Shown here one piece after another: positions 9,019 to 19,576 of a stretch of 64,000 nt of DNA. Under the pieces are notes generated by a model. It saw only the letters and a list, made by a program, of their open reading frames with translations. It had not been told where the DNA came from and did no database searches. The position numbers and the translations under genes were made by a program. Source of the DNA: Acuticoccus sediminis. Lineage in GTDB: Bacteria > Pseudomonadota > Alphaproteobacteria > Rhizobiales > Amorphaceae. Location of the stretch: assembly GCF_003258595.1 (NCBI RefSeq), contig NZ_QHHQ01000002.1, positions 1,240,001 to 1,304,000 of the forward strand, in the 5' to 3' direction. Position 1 is the first letter of the stretch, and every line of letters begins with the position of its first letter.

Positions 9019-10415
9019 CCGCCCAGGATGCGCAGGAGCCGCGTCCACGCCTCGAGCCCCTCCTCGAGGGCGGCGAGGCGGAAGAACTCGTTCGGGGCGT
9101 GAAAGTCCTCGTCGGCGGTGGAGAAGGACATCGTCACCGTGTCGACGCCGAGCGCCTGCTTGAAGATGGCCGCGAGCGGCAGCGTGGCGCCCACCTTCAC
9201 CCGGGCCGGCCGAGTCCCGTAGGTCTCCCCGATGGCCCGCTCGACGGCCGCGAGCAGCGGGTGGTCCGGCGGCACCTCATAGGCCGCCGAGCCGCGGTCC
9301 TGGTCCACCACCGTCACCTCCGCGAAGGGCGGCGCGTGGGCCCTGAGGTGCGCCTCGAGGAGCGCGCCGGTGCGCGCCGGGTCCTGGTTCGGGACGAGGC
9401 GGGTGGTGATCTTGGCGTGCGCCTCGCACGGGATGACGGTCTTGCCGCCCGGGCCGGTGTAGCCGCCCCAGAGGCCGTTGAGCTCCACCGTCGGACGGAC
9501 CCAGAGCCGCTCCAGCGTCGTGAAGCCGGGCTCGCCGTGCGCCTCGGCGCCGATCCCGGCGAGCCAGGCCGCCTCGTCGAACGGGAGGGCGGCGAAGGCG
9601 GCGCGCTCCTCGGCCGAGGCCTCCCGCACGTCGTCGTGGAAGCCGGCGACGGCGATGCGCCCGTCCGCGTCGTGGAGCGTCGCCAGGAGCCGGGCCATCT
9701 CGGCGAGGGCGTTGGGGACGGCGCCGCCGTAGCGGCCGGAATGCAGGTCCTTGCCGGCGGTGCGGAGCGTCACCTCGTAGCCGGCGTTGCCGCGGGTGCC
9801 GACGTTGACCGTCGGCAGGTCCGCCCGCCAGCGCGCGCCGTCGGCGGAGATGACGGCGTCCGCGGCGAGGCGGTCGCGGTGGCGCTCGCACATCCTCGCC
9901 AGCGTGCGCGAGCCGATCTCCTCCTCCCCCTCGAGGAGGATGCGAACGTTGACCGGCAAGCGCCCCTCCACCGCCAGGAAGGCCGCCAGCACCTCGAGCG
10001 CGATGGAGACCGGCCCCTTGTCGTCGGAGACGCCGCGGCCGTAGAGCCGGCCGTCGCGCACCTCCGGCTCGAAGGGAGCCGAGTGCCACAGCTCCAGCGG
10101 GTCGGGCGGCTGGACGTCGTAGTGACCGTAGACGAGATAGGTCGGCGCTCCCTCCGCCCCCATCCACTCCGCGACGACGGCGGGGTGGCCGCCCGCCTCG
10201 ATCTCGTCGACACGGGTGAAGCCGATGTTCGCGAGCCGCGCCTTGAGGAGCGCGCGGGTCGACGCCATGCCCTCGGCATAGGCCGGATCGGTGCTGACCG
10301 ACGGGAGGCTGGCGTATGCCTTGAGGCGCGCAAGGATGCCGCCGTCCGCCCGGAGGTGGTCGAGGACCGGGTCGGTCAGGGCCGCCCCGCCGGCCGTCCC
10401 CCTCGCCAGCCTCAC
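9006..10415 (-). CDS. M20-family metallo-dipeptidase
   Basis: A protein of 469 aa from a GTG at 10415 that overlaps the SDR stop as GTGA; the longer frame lies within the SDR gene. Metal-binding motifs of M20 di-zinc peptidases are present: VYGHYDVQPPDP (~95), GRGVSDDKGP (~126) and EGEEEIGS (~160). It matches the CNDP/dipeptidase branch (cytosolic, no signal peptide) that hydrolyses short peptides or N-acyl amino acids. It is the last gene of the marR-creatininase-PanE-SDR operon, which faces a peptide ABC transporter, so a role in processing an imported amide or peptide is plausible. Its 3' end overlaps the convergent lysR gene by 13 bp. Confidence 0.88.
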   Translation of the reverse strand: MRLARGTAGGAALTDPVLDHLRADGGILARLKAYASLPSVSTDPAYAEGMASTRALLKARLANIGFTRVDEIEAGGHPAVVAEWMGAEGAPTYLVYGHYDVQPPDPLELWHSAPFEPEVRDGRLYGRGVSDDKGPVSIALEVLAAFLAVEGRLPVNVRILLEGEEEIGSRTLARMCERHRDRLAADAVISADGARWRADLPTVNVGTRGNAGYEVTLRTAGKDLHSGRYGGAVPNALAEMARLLATLHDADGRIAVAGFHDDVREASAEERAAFAALPFDEAAWLAGIGAEAHGEPGFTTLERLWVRPTVELNGLWGGYTGPGGKTVIPCEAHAKITTRLVPNQDPARTGALLEAHLRAHAPPFAEVTVVDQDRGSAAYEVPPDHPLLAAVERAIGETYGTRPARVKVGATLPLAAIFKQALGVDTVTMSFSTADEDFHAPNEFFRLAALEEGLEAWTRLLRILGGQAT

Positions 10416-11155
10416 GAGCGTCCCCCGTCGACGGAGAGGATCTGGCCGCTGATCCACGCCGCCTGCTCGGAGGCGAGGAAGAGGGTCGCCGCGGCGATGT
10501 CGACGGCGGTGCCGAGGCGCCTGGTGTGGAGCGAGGCGACGAGCCGCTCCTGCCCGTCCGCGCCCATCGCCTCCCACTGGCGCTCCGTGGTGGGGTTGGA
10601 GCGCACGAAGCCGGGGGCGACCGCGTTCACCGTAACCCCGGCGGGCCCGAGCTCGTAGGAGAGCTGCTTCACGAGCCCGACCAGCGCGTGCTTGGCGGCG
10701 GTGTAGGCCTGGATGCCGGTCAGCGACGGACGCAGCCCCGCGCCGGACGCGATGGCGACGAGGCGCCCTCCCCCGGCGGCCTGCATTGCCGGCGCGACGG
10801 CCTGGGCGAGCCAGAAGAAGCCGTCGACGTTGGCCTCGAAGATCGCCCGCCAGCTCGCTTCGTCGATCTCCGCGAGCGGCCGTCCGGCCTGGCCGCGCGT
10901 ACCGCCGGCGGCGTGGACGAGGATCCCCGGCGGCGCGATCGCCGAGACCGCCGCCTGGACCGCGCCCCGGTTGCCGAGATCGACCGCGAGGGCCCGGGCG
11001 CCGAGCCGTTCGGCGGACCGTTCCAGGCCGGCACGGTCGATGTCGGCGACGACGACCTCGAGGCCGGAGGCGACGAAGGCCTCGGCGACGGCGAAGCCGA
11101 TGCCCTGTGCCGCGCCCGTCACCAGCGCGGTGCGCGACGGGAAGGTGAGGTTCAT
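10412..11155 (-). CDS. Short-chain dehydrogenase/reductase
   Basis: A classical SDR of 247 aa: NAD(P)-binding TGAAQGIG (residues ~14-21), an NAG-equivalent HAAGG, a catalytic serine in IASGAG and YTAAKHA, ending in the usual SVDGG turn. D in VVVADIDR after the second strand suggests preference for NAD(H). The start overlaps the upstream stop as ATGA and its own stop overlaps the peptidase start, so it is translationally coupled on both sides. Substrate unknown; it probably oxidises a hydroxyl intermediate of the same pathway as its neighbours. Confidence 0.9.
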   Translation of the reverse strand: MNLTFPSRTALVTGAAQGIGFAVAEAFVASGLEVVVADIDRAGLERSAERLGARALAVDLGNRGAVQAAVSAIAPPGILVHAAGGTRGQAGRPLAEIDEASWRAIFEANVDGFFWLAQAVAPAMQAAGGGRLVAIASGAGLRPSLTGIQAYTAAKHALVGLVKQLSYELGPAGVTVNAVAPGFVRSNPTTERQWEAMGADGQERLVASLHTRRLGTAVDIAAATLFLASEQAAWISGQILSVDGGRS

Positions 11156-12162
11156 GGCTTGAGCGCCGCGAACGTGGCGGCGGACATCTCCCGCCGACCG
11201 TCCTCGATGTCGTGGATCAGCTCGACGAGCCGGGCCAGCAGCGGCGTCGGCACGCCCGCCTCGGCCGCGAGGCGCACGACCGAGCCGACCTGCGGGTCCA
11301 CCTCGGTCCTGCGCTTGCGGACGGCGAGGTCGCGGTAGATGCCCGAGTGGGTCTTCGCGGTCCTGGCGTTGAAGGCGGCGAGCTCGGCGATCGACGCGCG
11401 CGCCGCCTCGTCCGGGGCCCCCGGCATGAAGGCGTCCGGGTCGAAGCCGTTGAAGCCGCGCGGGACGACGCCGCGGGCGCGCGCCACGGCCATGACCTCG
11501 CGGCCGATGGCGACGAACGTCTCCGTCCGTGCGGGGTCGGCGAAGTTCTCGGTCATCGACTGCGGCGTCAGCGCGGTCGCGAACAGCATCGCCCCGTAGC
11601 CGAGCTTGCCCCAGAGGTATGACCAGATGTCGTCGGTCAGCACGGCGTCCGGCTCGAAGGCGAGGAGCGCGGCGTGCATCGCCTCGGTGCGGGGCCGGAT
11701 GGTGCCGTCGATCTCGCCGATCACCACCGCGCCGCGGTTGCCGAACATCACCTCGCCCGGGCCGTGCCAGTCGGCCCCGAAGTTGACGAACGCCCCCATG
11801 GTGCGCTCCGGCCCGACGACCTCGGCGATGGTCAGCTCGTTCAGTCCGTTCTGCGCCGACAGCACGAAGCCGTCCGCCGCGAGGTGGGGCGCCAGCGCCT
11901 CGGCCGCGGCGGCGGTGTGCTGCGCCTTCACCGCGAGCACGATGCGCGAGAAGATGCCGGTGAGCTCGTCCGGCGTCACCGCGTCGACCACCTGGCGGAA
12001 GGCCTCGACGGGGCCGGTGATCGCGAGGCCCTCGGTGCGGCAGGCGGCGACGTGCTCGGCGACGGTGTCGACCATCAGCACCGGCTGGCCCGCCCGGGCG
12101 AGGTAGGCGCCCAGCGTGCCGCCGATGGCGCCCGCACCCCAGATGAGGAGCGGCTCGGTCAT
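11152..12162 (-). CDS. Ketopantoate reductase-like dehydrogenase (PanE/ApbA family)
   Basis: A protein of 336 aa, starting at the ATG at 12162 that overlaps the creatininase stop (ATGA). The N-terminus IWGAGAIGGTLGAYLARAG is a Rossmann nucleotide-binding loop, and VLAVKAQHT plus LSAQNGLNEL are typical PanE regions. The C-terminal helical domain (from ~180) completes the 6-phosphogluconate dehydrogenase-like fold. Location in a catabolic operon, with no pantothenate genes, argues for reduction or oxidation of a 2-oxo/2-hydroxy acid other than ketopantoate. Confidence 0.85.
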   Translation of the reverse strand: MTEPLLIWGAGAIGGTLGAYLARAGQPVLMVDTVAEHVAACRTEGLAITGPVEAFRQVVDAVTPDELTGIFSRIVLAVKAQHTAAAAEALAPHLAADGFVLSAQNGLNELTIAEVVGPERTMGAFVNFGADWHGPGEVMFGNRGAVVIGEIDGTIRPRTEAMHAALLAFEPDAVLTDDIWSYLWGKLGYGAMLFATALTPQSMTENFADPARTETFVAIGREVMAVARARGVVPRGFNGFDPDAFMPGAPDEAARASIAELAAFNARTAKTHSGIYRDLAVRKRRTEVDPQVGSVVRLAAEAGVPTPLLARLVELIHDIEDGRREMSAATFAALKP

Positions 12163-12866
12163 CGCCCGCCCCACGGGCCCTCGAGCGCCGCGCGGGTCTC
12201 CGCGACGCCGGCCTCCCACAGGCGCAACATGGTGGCGTCGTCCTTCTGGTAGACGCCGCCGAAGCTGCCGTCGCCGAGGATCTCCCGGCCCGCCTCCGGC
12301 GCGCCGGCCTTGAAGCGCACGGTGTCGAGCCGGTCCTTGATGCTGTTGGGCGCCGGGGCGTGCGGCAGGCGCGTCCACGGGAAGTTCTCCATCCAGTTGG
12401 CGTGGCTGCCGGTGGGGTCGATCTCCTGCATCGCGGCCCAGGTGGCGGGCGCCTTCCACCACTCGTGGAACTTGATGGAGAGGCGCGGCTCCTCCAGCAT
12501 CAGCTCGCTGGCAAGGGCGCCGACGGGCGCGTTGCCGCCGTGCCCCGAGACGATGAGGATGCGCCGGAAGCCCGCCCGGGTGATCGATGCCACCACGTCC
12601 CGCACCAGCGCCAGCAGCGTCTCCACCTTCAGCGAGACGGTGCCCGGATAGGCGCCGAAATAGGGCGCGAGGCCGTAGGGGATCACCGGGTAGACCGGGA
12701 TGCCGAGCGGCTCGGCCGCCTCCACCGAGACGCGCTCGGCGAGGATCATGTCGACGCAGAGCGAGAGCTGCGCGTGCTGCTCGGTGGAACCGATGGGCAG
12801 GATGCAGCGGTCATCCTTGGCGACCTGGTCCTCGACGTCGGACCAGTTCATTTCCGCAATTTTCAT
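12159..12866 (-). CDS. Creatininase-family amidohydrolase
   Basis: A protein of 235 aa. LPIGSTEQHAQ near residue 24 and VSGHGGN near 105 are the characteristic metal-binding motifs of creatininase/MftE-like proteins, although the first motif reads QHAQLSLCVD instead of the usual QHGxHLPxxTD; the metal-binding Asp is kept. Members hydrolyse cyclic amides (creatinine, guanidino lactams) or act on peptides. It stands next to a MarR gene and first among the enzyme genes of the operon, so it probably opens the first cyclic or amide intermediate. It is not necessarily an authentic creatininase. Confidence 0.85.
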   Translation of the reverse strand: MKIAEMNWSDVEDQVAKDDRCILPIGSTEQHAQLSLCVDMILAERVSVEAAEPLGIPVYPVIPYGLAPYFGAYPGTVSLKVETLLALVRDVVASITRAGFRRILIVSGHGGNAPVGALASELMLEEPRLSIKFHEWWKAPATWAAMQEIDPTGSHANWMENFPWTRLPHAPAPNSIKDRLDTVRFKAGAPEAGREILGDGSFGGVYQKDDATMLRLWEAGVAETRAALEGPWGGR

Positions 12867-13454
12867 TCAGGCAGCCTTCGGGACGGACGTGGGCCAGTCT
12901 GGCGAGGCGAGGACCATCTTCGCCATCAACTGGGAGAGGGTGTTCTGTTCGGCTTCGGTGAGGGCCGAGAGCATGCGCTTCTCGAACTCGACGAACATCG
13001 GCAGCGTCTCCTCGAAGAGGGCGCGGCCCTTCTCGGTGAGGGCGAGGACGAAGCGGCGCCCGTCGTCCGGATCGCGGCTGCGCGAGATGAGCTTCAGGCG
13101 CTGCACCTTGTGGACGGCGCGGGACATGGTGCCGGCCGGAAACCCGGACGACGCGGCGATCTCCGCCGCGCACGTCCCGTCCTTGAGGCCCAGCGAGAAG
13201 ATGACGACGTACTCCGGCCGATTGAGCTTGTAGGTCTCTTCGATCCAGCCGTAGAGCGGCAGGTTGTAGCGCAGGGCGAGGTAGTTGAGACGATAGGTCA
13301 GCCAGCACGGGTTGCCCCAAAGTTTCGCTTCCACCATCGCGTTGAGACCGGACGGTGGCGCGCCGCCGACAGCCGGCCGCTCATTCTTTGGGCTCGCCGC
13401 TTGTTTGATCATCTCGAAGCCGAAACGCCGCCTTTCCCTGCTTGACAGCGTCAC
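12867..13454 (-). CDS. MarR-family transcriptional regulator
   Basis: A protein of up to 195 aa from a GTG at 13454; an ATG at 13412 (MIKQAAS) is an equally possible start, since conserved sequence only begins near NAMVEAKLW. A winged helix is visible: GTCAAEIAASSGFPAGTMSRAVHKVQRLKLISRSRDPDDGRR, with the wing DPDDGRR typical of MarR. The gene abuts the creatininase gene and is divergent from the first peptide ABC operon, so it probably represses both operons and is relieved by a ligand related to their substrate. Confidence 0.88.
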   Translation of the reverse strand: MTLSSRERRRFGFEMIKQAASPKNERPAVGGAPPSGLNAMVEAKLWGNPCWLTYRLNYLALRYNLPLYGWIEETYKLNRPEYVVIFSLGLKDGTCAAEIAASSGFPAGTMSRAVHKVQRLKLISRSRDPDDGRRFVLALTEKGRALFEETLPMFVEFEKRMLSALTEAEQNTLSQLMAKMVLASPDWPTSVPKAA

Positions 13455-13482
13455 GATGGGCCATCACGCTCCAGCAAACAAG

Positions 13483-13494
13483 TTCCATTTGGAA
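13483..13494. promoter_or_regulatory. Candidate MarR operator
   Basis: Inverted repeat TTCCA-TT-TGGAA in the 87-bp gap between marR and the divergent substrate-binding-protein gene, in the most AT-rich part of the gap. Symmetry and position fit a MarR dimer site controlling both directions. Confidence 0.4.
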
Positions 13495-13541
13495 GGATTT
13501 CGGATCTCACCACACATCCGGAGTCCCAGGGGGAGATCCTT

Positions 13542-15119
13542 ATGAGACTGTCCTTCGCGGTCCTCGTCGCTGGCGTACTCGCCACCACGGCCGCCGGCGC
13601 GCAGACCCTGACCATCGGCGTACGCGGCGGGCCCGATTCGATGGACCCGCACTACTCCGCGCTCGGGCCGCAGTCCGACGCGGTGAAGAACATCTTCGAC
13701 CCGCTGGTGTGGACCGGCGACGACCTGCAGCTCGAGCCGGGCCTCGCCACCTCGTGGGAGCCGATCGACGACGACACGTGGGAGTTCAAGCTCCGCGAGA
13801 ACGTCAAGTTCCACGACGGGTCCGACTTCACCGCCGAGGACGTGAAGTTCTCGATCGAGCGCATCCCGAACGTCGCCGGCCCGACGACGACCGAGGTCTA
13901 CGTGCGCCGCGTCGCCGAGGTCGAGATCGTCGACGACCACACGATCCACATCCACACCAACGGTCCGGCCGCGACCCTCCCCTACGACTTCGTGCGGCTC
14001 TTCATCGTCAGCGCGGACGCGGCCGCCGACTACTCGACCACCGAGACCGCCAACGAGGGCTTCAATTCCGGCAAGGCGACCGTCGGCACCGGCCCGTTCA
14101 AGTTCGTCTCCTGGGAGCCGAAGGGCGACCTCGTTCTGGAGCGCTTCGAGGACTACTGGCGCGGCGCCGCGCCTTGGGAGAAGGTCGTCCGCCGCGAGAT
14201 CTCCGACGACGCCTCCCGCCTCGCCGCGCTGAAGGCCGGTGACGTGGACATCATCAACTACGTCTCGTCCGCCGACTATCTGGCGCTCGAGGGCGATCCG
14301 GACATCGAGACCTTCATCGGCGACTCGGTCTACGTGATGAACCTGCAGCTCGACCAGCGCGACTCGACGCCGAAGGTCTACGCCAAGGGCGGCGGCGCGC
14401 TCGACAAGAACCCGCTGCAGGACAAGAAGGTCCGCGAGGCGCTCGACCTCGCCATCGACCGCGAGACGATGGTGGAGATCGTCCTCGAAGGCCTCGGCTC
14501 GCCGGCCAAGCAGCTGATGCCGGAAGGCTTCTTCGGCTCGTCCGACAAGATCGAGGACAAGCCGTACGACCCGGAGAAGGCCAAGGAGCTCCTCGCCGAG
14601 GCCGGCTATCCCGACGGCTTCGCGATGGACCTCTTCTGCACCAACGACCGGCTCCCGGGCGACGGCGCCATCTGCGAGGGCCTCGGCCAGATGTTCGCTC
14701 AGATCGGCATCGACACCAACGTCAACGCGATCTCCAAGTCGGTCTACTTCCCCGCGTCCGCGCGGCAGGAATACTCGGCCTTCATGAACGGCTGGGGCAC
14801 CCTGACGGGCGAGGCCTCCTACACCCTCGGCTCGCTCGCGCACTCGCCGAACGAGGAGGTCAAGATGGGCGCCTTCAACCGCATCATCTACAACAACCCC
14901 AAGGTCGACGAGCTGATGCAGGCGGGCTCGAAGGAGCTCGACGAGGACAAGCGCCGCGCCTTCTACGAAGAGGCGATGGAGATCACGGTCGAGGACCGCG
15001 CCTACATCCCCGTCGTCGTGCTGCAGACGGTCTGGGCCGCCCGCGCCGACAAGGTCGGGGAGATGACCCCGCGCGCCGACGAGGAGACCCTCGCCTACTT
15101 CATCCAGCCGAAGGAATAG
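13542..15119 (+). CDS. Periplasmic peptide/solute-binding protein of a Dpp/Opp-type ABC transporter
   Basis: A protein of 525 aa with a GGGGGAGA ribosome site and a Sec signal peptide (about residues 1-20, ending TTAAGA). It belongs to SBP_bac_5: GGPDSMDPHYSA, the conserved WEFKLRENVKFHDGSDF strand-turn and the GTGPFKFVSWEPKGD segment are visible. It captures oligopeptides or similar amides for the permeases encoded downstream. Divergence from a MarR-creatininase-dipeptidase operon suggests the ligand is that pathway's substrate. Confidence 0.92.
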   Translation: MRLSFAVLVAGVLATTAAGAQTLTIGVRGGPDSMDPHYSALGPQSDAVKNIFDPLVWTGDDLQLEPGLATSWEPIDDDTWEFKLRENVKFHDGSDFTAEDVKFSIERIPNVAGPTTTEVYVRRVAEVEIVDDHTIHIHTNGPAATLPYDFVRLFIVSADAAADYSTTETANEGFNSGKATVGTGPFKFVSWEPKGDLVLERFEDYWRGAAPWEKVVRREISDDASRLAALKAGDVDIINYVSSADYLALEGDPDIETFIGDSVYVMNLQLDQRDSTPKVYAKGGGALDKNPLQDKKVREALDLAIDRETMVEIVLEGLGSPAKQLMPEGFFGSSDKIEDKPYDPEKAKELLAEAGYPDGFAMDLFCTNDRLPGDGAICEGLGQMFAQIGIDTNVNAISKSVYFPASARQEYSAFMNGWGTLTGEASYTLGSLAHSPNEEVKMGAFNRIIYNNPKVDELMQAGSKELDEDKRRAFYEEAMEITVEDRAYIPVVVLQTVWAARADKVGEMTPRADEETLAYFIQPKE

Positions 15120-15206
15120 TCTCCTTCCGCGCGGCGCCGGCCTCTCCGGCGCCGCGTTCCGCCTGCCTTGCGTCCTGTTCGTTTCGCCCTTCCGTGCGAC
15201 ACTGCG

Positions 15207-15701
15207 ATGCGTTTGCACCCCGCCTCTGGGCACACCGATGAAGGCACCGAATTGACAGGATCGATCGCCATCGAAGAGGTCGCATCCAGCGACGCGCTCC
15301 AGGAGCGGGCCGTCGAGCTGCTCGACCTCCATGCCAGCCGGCTCGGCCACCACTTCGCGCCGCAGTCCCTGTGCCTGACGGTGACGGACAAGGACGCGGC
15401 GCCGCCGCGCGTCCTGGGCGCGCTCGTCGGGTTCACCAACTTCGGCTGGCTCTACGTGAAGTATCTCGCCGTCGACGCCTCGCTGCGCGGCCAGGGGTTC
15501 GGCGCCAGGCTGATCGCCCGCGCCGAGGCCATCGCCCGCGAGCGCGGCTGCACCGCGGTCTGGCTCGACACCTTCTCGTTCCAGGCGCCGGGGTTCTACC
15601 TCAAGATGGGCTACGCCGAGTTCGGCCGGCTGGACGACTACCCCAAGGGCCACGCCCGCCACTTCTTCGCCAAGTGGCTGACGGACCCGGCCCCGCGATG
15701 A
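15207..15701 (+). CDS. GNAT-family N-acetyltransferase inside an ABC operon
   Basis: A protein of 164 aa from the ATG at 15207; a TTG at 15252 behind GAAGG (149 aa) is an equally plausible start. The acetyl-CoA loop appears as VDASLRGQGFGARLIARAE, and WLDTFSFQAPGFYLKMGY is the typical C-terminal strand and helix. Its stop overlaps the permease start (ATGA), so it is truly part of the transporter operon. It may acetylate the imported compound or a toxic analogue, for example as self-protection; nothing fixes the substrate. Confidence 0.85.
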   Translation: MRLHPASGHTDEGTELTGSIAIEEVASSDALQERAVELLDLHASRLGHHFAPQSLCLTVTDKDAAPPRVLGALVGFTNFGWLYVKYLAVDASLRGQGFGARLIARAEAIARERGCTAVWLDTFSFQAPGFYLKMGYAEFGRLDDYPKGHARHFFAKWLTDPAPR

Positions 15702-16672
15702 CCGGGTTTCTGCTGCAGCGGGTGATGCAGGCGGCGATCATCATGATCGTCATGTCGGTCATCGTGTTCGCGGGTATCTACGCCATCGGCAATCCGCTCG
15801 AGGTGCTGCTTCCGCCCGACGCGCCGCAGGACATCCGCGCCCGCGTGATCGAGCGCTTCGGCCTCGACCGCCCGCTGTGGGAGCAGTACGGCCTCTACAT
15901 CTGGAACCTCTTCCACGGCGACCTCGGCCGCTCCTACATCTACAACGAGCCGGTCCTGTCGCTGATCTTCGGGCGCCTGCCGGCGACCATCGAGCTGGTG
16001 TTCACCGCCGTGCTCGGCGCGCTCTTCATCGGCGTGCCGCTCGGCATGTGGGCCGGCTACAAGCCGGACGCGGTTTCGTCGCGCCTCATCATGGCGGTCT
16101 CGGTGCTCGGCTTCTCGGTGCCGACCTTCTGGGTGGGGCTGATCCTCATCCTCACCTTCGCGGTGAACCTCGGCTGGCTGCCTTCTGGCGGACGCGGCGA
16201 CACGGTGCTGGTGTTCGGCGTGCCGTGGAGCATCTTCACCGTCGACGGCTGGTCCCACCTCGTCCTTCCGGCGATCAACCTCGCCCTCTTCAAGCTCGCC
16301 ATCATGATCCGCCTCGCCCGCGCCGGCACACGCGAGGTCATGCTGTCGGACACGGTGAAATTCGCCCGCGCGGCAGGGCTCTCGGAGGGCACCATCGTGC
16401 GCCGGCACGTCCTGAAGCTGATCGCGATCCCCATCGCGACCGTGTTCGGGCTGGAGCTCGCCTCGACGCTGGCCTTCGCGGTCGTCACGGAGACGATCTT
16501 CTCCTGGCCCGGGGTCGGCAAGCTCATCATCGACTCCATCAAGAACCTCGATCGCCCGGTGATGATGGCCTACCTCATTCTCGTCTCGGCGCTGTTCGTG
16601 ACGATCAACCTCGCGGTCGACCTCGTCTACGCCGTGCTCGACCCGCGCCTGCGCCGGGGGCGAACGGCATGA
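15698..16672 (+). CDS. ABC transporter permease (DppB-like)
   Basis: A protein of 324 aa with about six membrane helices. The binding-protein-dependent transport signature lies at ARAAGLSEGTIVRRHVLK (EAA loop). The N-terminal LLQRVMQAAIIMIVMSVIVF start and the DPRLRRGRTA tail are typical of DppB. The ATG overlaps the GNAT stop and its own stop overlaps the next permease. Confidence 0.92.
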   Translation: MTGFLLQRVMQAAIIMIVMSVIVFAGIYAIGNPLEVLLPPDAPQDIRARVIERFGLDRPLWEQYGLYIWNLFHGDLGRSYIYNEPVLSLIFGRLPATIELVFTAVLGALFIGVPLGMWAGYKPDAVSSRLIMAVSVLGFSVPTFWVGLILILTFAVNLGWLPSGGRGDTVLVFGVPWSIFTVDGWSHLVLPAINLALFKLAIMIRLARAGTREVMLSDTVKFARAAGLSEGTIVRRHVLKLIAIPIATVFGLELASTLAFAVVTETIFSWPGVGKLIIDSIKNLDRPVMMAYLILVSALFVTINLAVDLVYAVLDPRLRRGRTA

Positions 16673-17580
16673 GCGGGGCGAGCCCTCCGTCCGCAACGTC
16701 CCGCGGCGCGGTCTCGCCGTGGCGGCGCTTCTGGCAGCGCTACCGGGAGGACTGGGTCGCGGTCGTGGCCCTCGTGGTGGTCATCATCCTGGCGATCCTC
16801 GCCCTCACCGCGCCCTGGATCGCGCCGCAGAACCCTTACGACCTCTCCGGCCTCTCGCTGCGCGACGCGCGCCGGCCGCCGGGCTTCGTCGGGTCGGGCG
16901 GATACGTCCACCTGCTCGGCACGGACGCGCAGGGGCGCGACCTCCTCTCGGCGATCCTCTACGGCCTGCGCGTCTCGATACAGATCGGCCTCGCCGCGGG
17001 CACCGTGGCGCTCGTCCTCGGCACGGTGCTCGGCATCCTCGCGGCCTACGCGCGCGGCGTCGTCGAGACGATCATCATGCGCCTCGTCGACCTCCAGCTC
17101 TCCTTCCCGCCGATCCTGCTGGCGCTCGTCCTCGTGGCGCTGCTCGGGCAGGGCAAGGCGCAGCTCATCATCGCGCTGGTGACGGCCCAGTACGCCTACT
17201 TCGCCCGCACCGCCTATGGCGCCGCCTCCGCCGAGCGGTCGAAGGACTACATCGAGGCCGCCGCCGCGACGCCGCTGTCGGCCCGGCGCATCATCTTCCG
17301 CCACCTCCTCCCGAACGCCATGCCGGCGCTCATCGTCGTGGCGACGGTGCAGATCGCCTACGCCATCGCGCTGGAGGCGACGCTCTCCTTCCTCGGCCTC
17401 GGGCTGCCGGTGACGGAACCCTCGCTCGGCATGCTGATCTCCAACGGGGTCAAGTACATGATGAGCGGCCGGACCTGGATCTCGGTCTATCCCGGCATCG
17501 CGCTCATCCTCCTCATCGTCTCCATCAACCTCGTCGGCGACCACGTGCGCGACATCCTCAACCCGAGGCTCGACCGATGA
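16669..17580 (+). CDS. ABC transporter permease (DppC-like)
   Basis: A protein of 303 aa. The N-terminal WVAVVALVVVIILAILALTAPWIAP helix and the periplasmic HLLGTDAQGRDLLSAILYG segment are hallmarks of OppC/DppC. The EAA loop is YIEAAAATPLSARRIIFRHLLPN. It pairs with the upstream permease to form the channel. The 3' end overlaps the next gene by 4 bp (ATGA). Confidence 0.93.
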   Translation: MSGASPPSATSRGAVSPWRRFWQRYREDWVAVVALVVVIILAILALTAPWIAPQNPYDLSGLSLRDARRPPGFVGSGGYVHLLGTDAQGRDLLSAILYGLRVSIQIGLAAGTVALVLGTVLGILAAYARGVVETIIMRLVDLQLSFPPILLALVLVALLGQGKAQLIIALVTAQYAYFARTAYGAASAERSKDYIEAAAATPLSARRIIFRHLLPNAMPALIVVATVQIAYAIALEATLSFLGLGLPVTEPSLGMLISNGVKYMMSGRTWISVYPGIALILLIVSINLVGDHVRDILNPRLDR

Positions 17581-18541
17581 CGCCCGTTCTCGAGGTCAGC
17601 GACCTTCGCACCCACTTCTTCACCCGCGCGGGCGTGGTGAAGGCGGTGGACGGGGTGTCCTTCGAGGTCGGGCGCGGCGAGGTGGTCGGGCTCGTCGGCG
17701 AGTCGGGGTCGGGCAAGTCCGTCACCGGCTTTTCGCTCCTCGGCCTCATCGACCCGCCGGGGCGCATCGTCGGCGGCTCGGTGAAGTTCCGGGGCGAGGA
17801 GCTGGTCGGCCAGCCGCCCCGCGCGCTGCGCCGGATCCGCGGCGCGAAGATCGCAATGGTCTTCCAGGACCCGATGATGACGCTCAACCCGGTGCTCACC
17901 ATCGGCCGGCAGATGGCGCTCGCCGTCACCGCCCATGAACGCATGAGCCGCAGGGCCGCCGACGCGCGCTCGGCCGAGGTGCTCGCCCGCGTCGGCATCC
18001 CCGAGGCGCGGGCGCGCCTCGCCGCCTACCCGCACGAGATGTCCGGCGGTATGCGCCAGCGCGTCGCCATCGCGATCGCCCTGCTGCACGGCGCGGACGT
18101 CATCATCGCCGACGAGCCGACGACGGCGCTGGACGTGTCGATCCAGGCCCAGATCCTCGCCGAGGTGGGGGAGCTGGTGAAGGGGAGCGGGACCGCGCTC
18201 ATCTGGATCAGCCACGACCTCGCCACCGTGTCCGCCATCGCGAGCCGCGTCCTCGTGATGTACGCCGGGCGCATCGTCGAGGAGGGTCCGGTGGGCGCCG
18301 TCCTCTCCGACCCGCGCCACCCCTATACGGCGGGCCTCGTCGCCTCGCTGCCGGCCATGTCCGAGCCGGGTGAGCCGCTGGCCCAGATCAGGGGAAGCGC
18401 CGTGTCGCTGCTGGATCTTCCCGAAGGCTGCGCCTTCCGCCCGCGGTGCGACCGCGCGACCGCCGCCTGCGCCGCGGAACCGGCCCTGCGGCCGGACGGC
18501 GCGAGAGCGGTGCGCTGCATCCATCCCGTGGGAGTCGCGGC

Positions 18542-18545
<4 letters not shown>
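17577..18545 (+). CDS. ABC transporter ATPase (DppD-like)
   Basis: A protein of 322 aa. Walker A GESGSGKS, signature [12 protein letters not shown], Walker [13 protein letters not shown] and an H-loop SHDLAT are intact. The C-terminal oligopeptide/dipeptide extension (HPYTAGL, then Cys-containing GCAFRPRCDRAT) is typical of DppD, which often carries a [4Fe-4S]-like cysteine motif. It forms a heterodimer with the next gene product. Confidence 0.94.

Positions 18546-19576
<1,031 letters not shown>

Noticed and set aside
13464-15662. A 732-codon minus-strand frame opposite the first solute-binding-protein gene
   Set aside because: No domain is visible and the plus strand encodes a complete receptor with signal peptide; it is an open shadow frame in GC-rich DNA.
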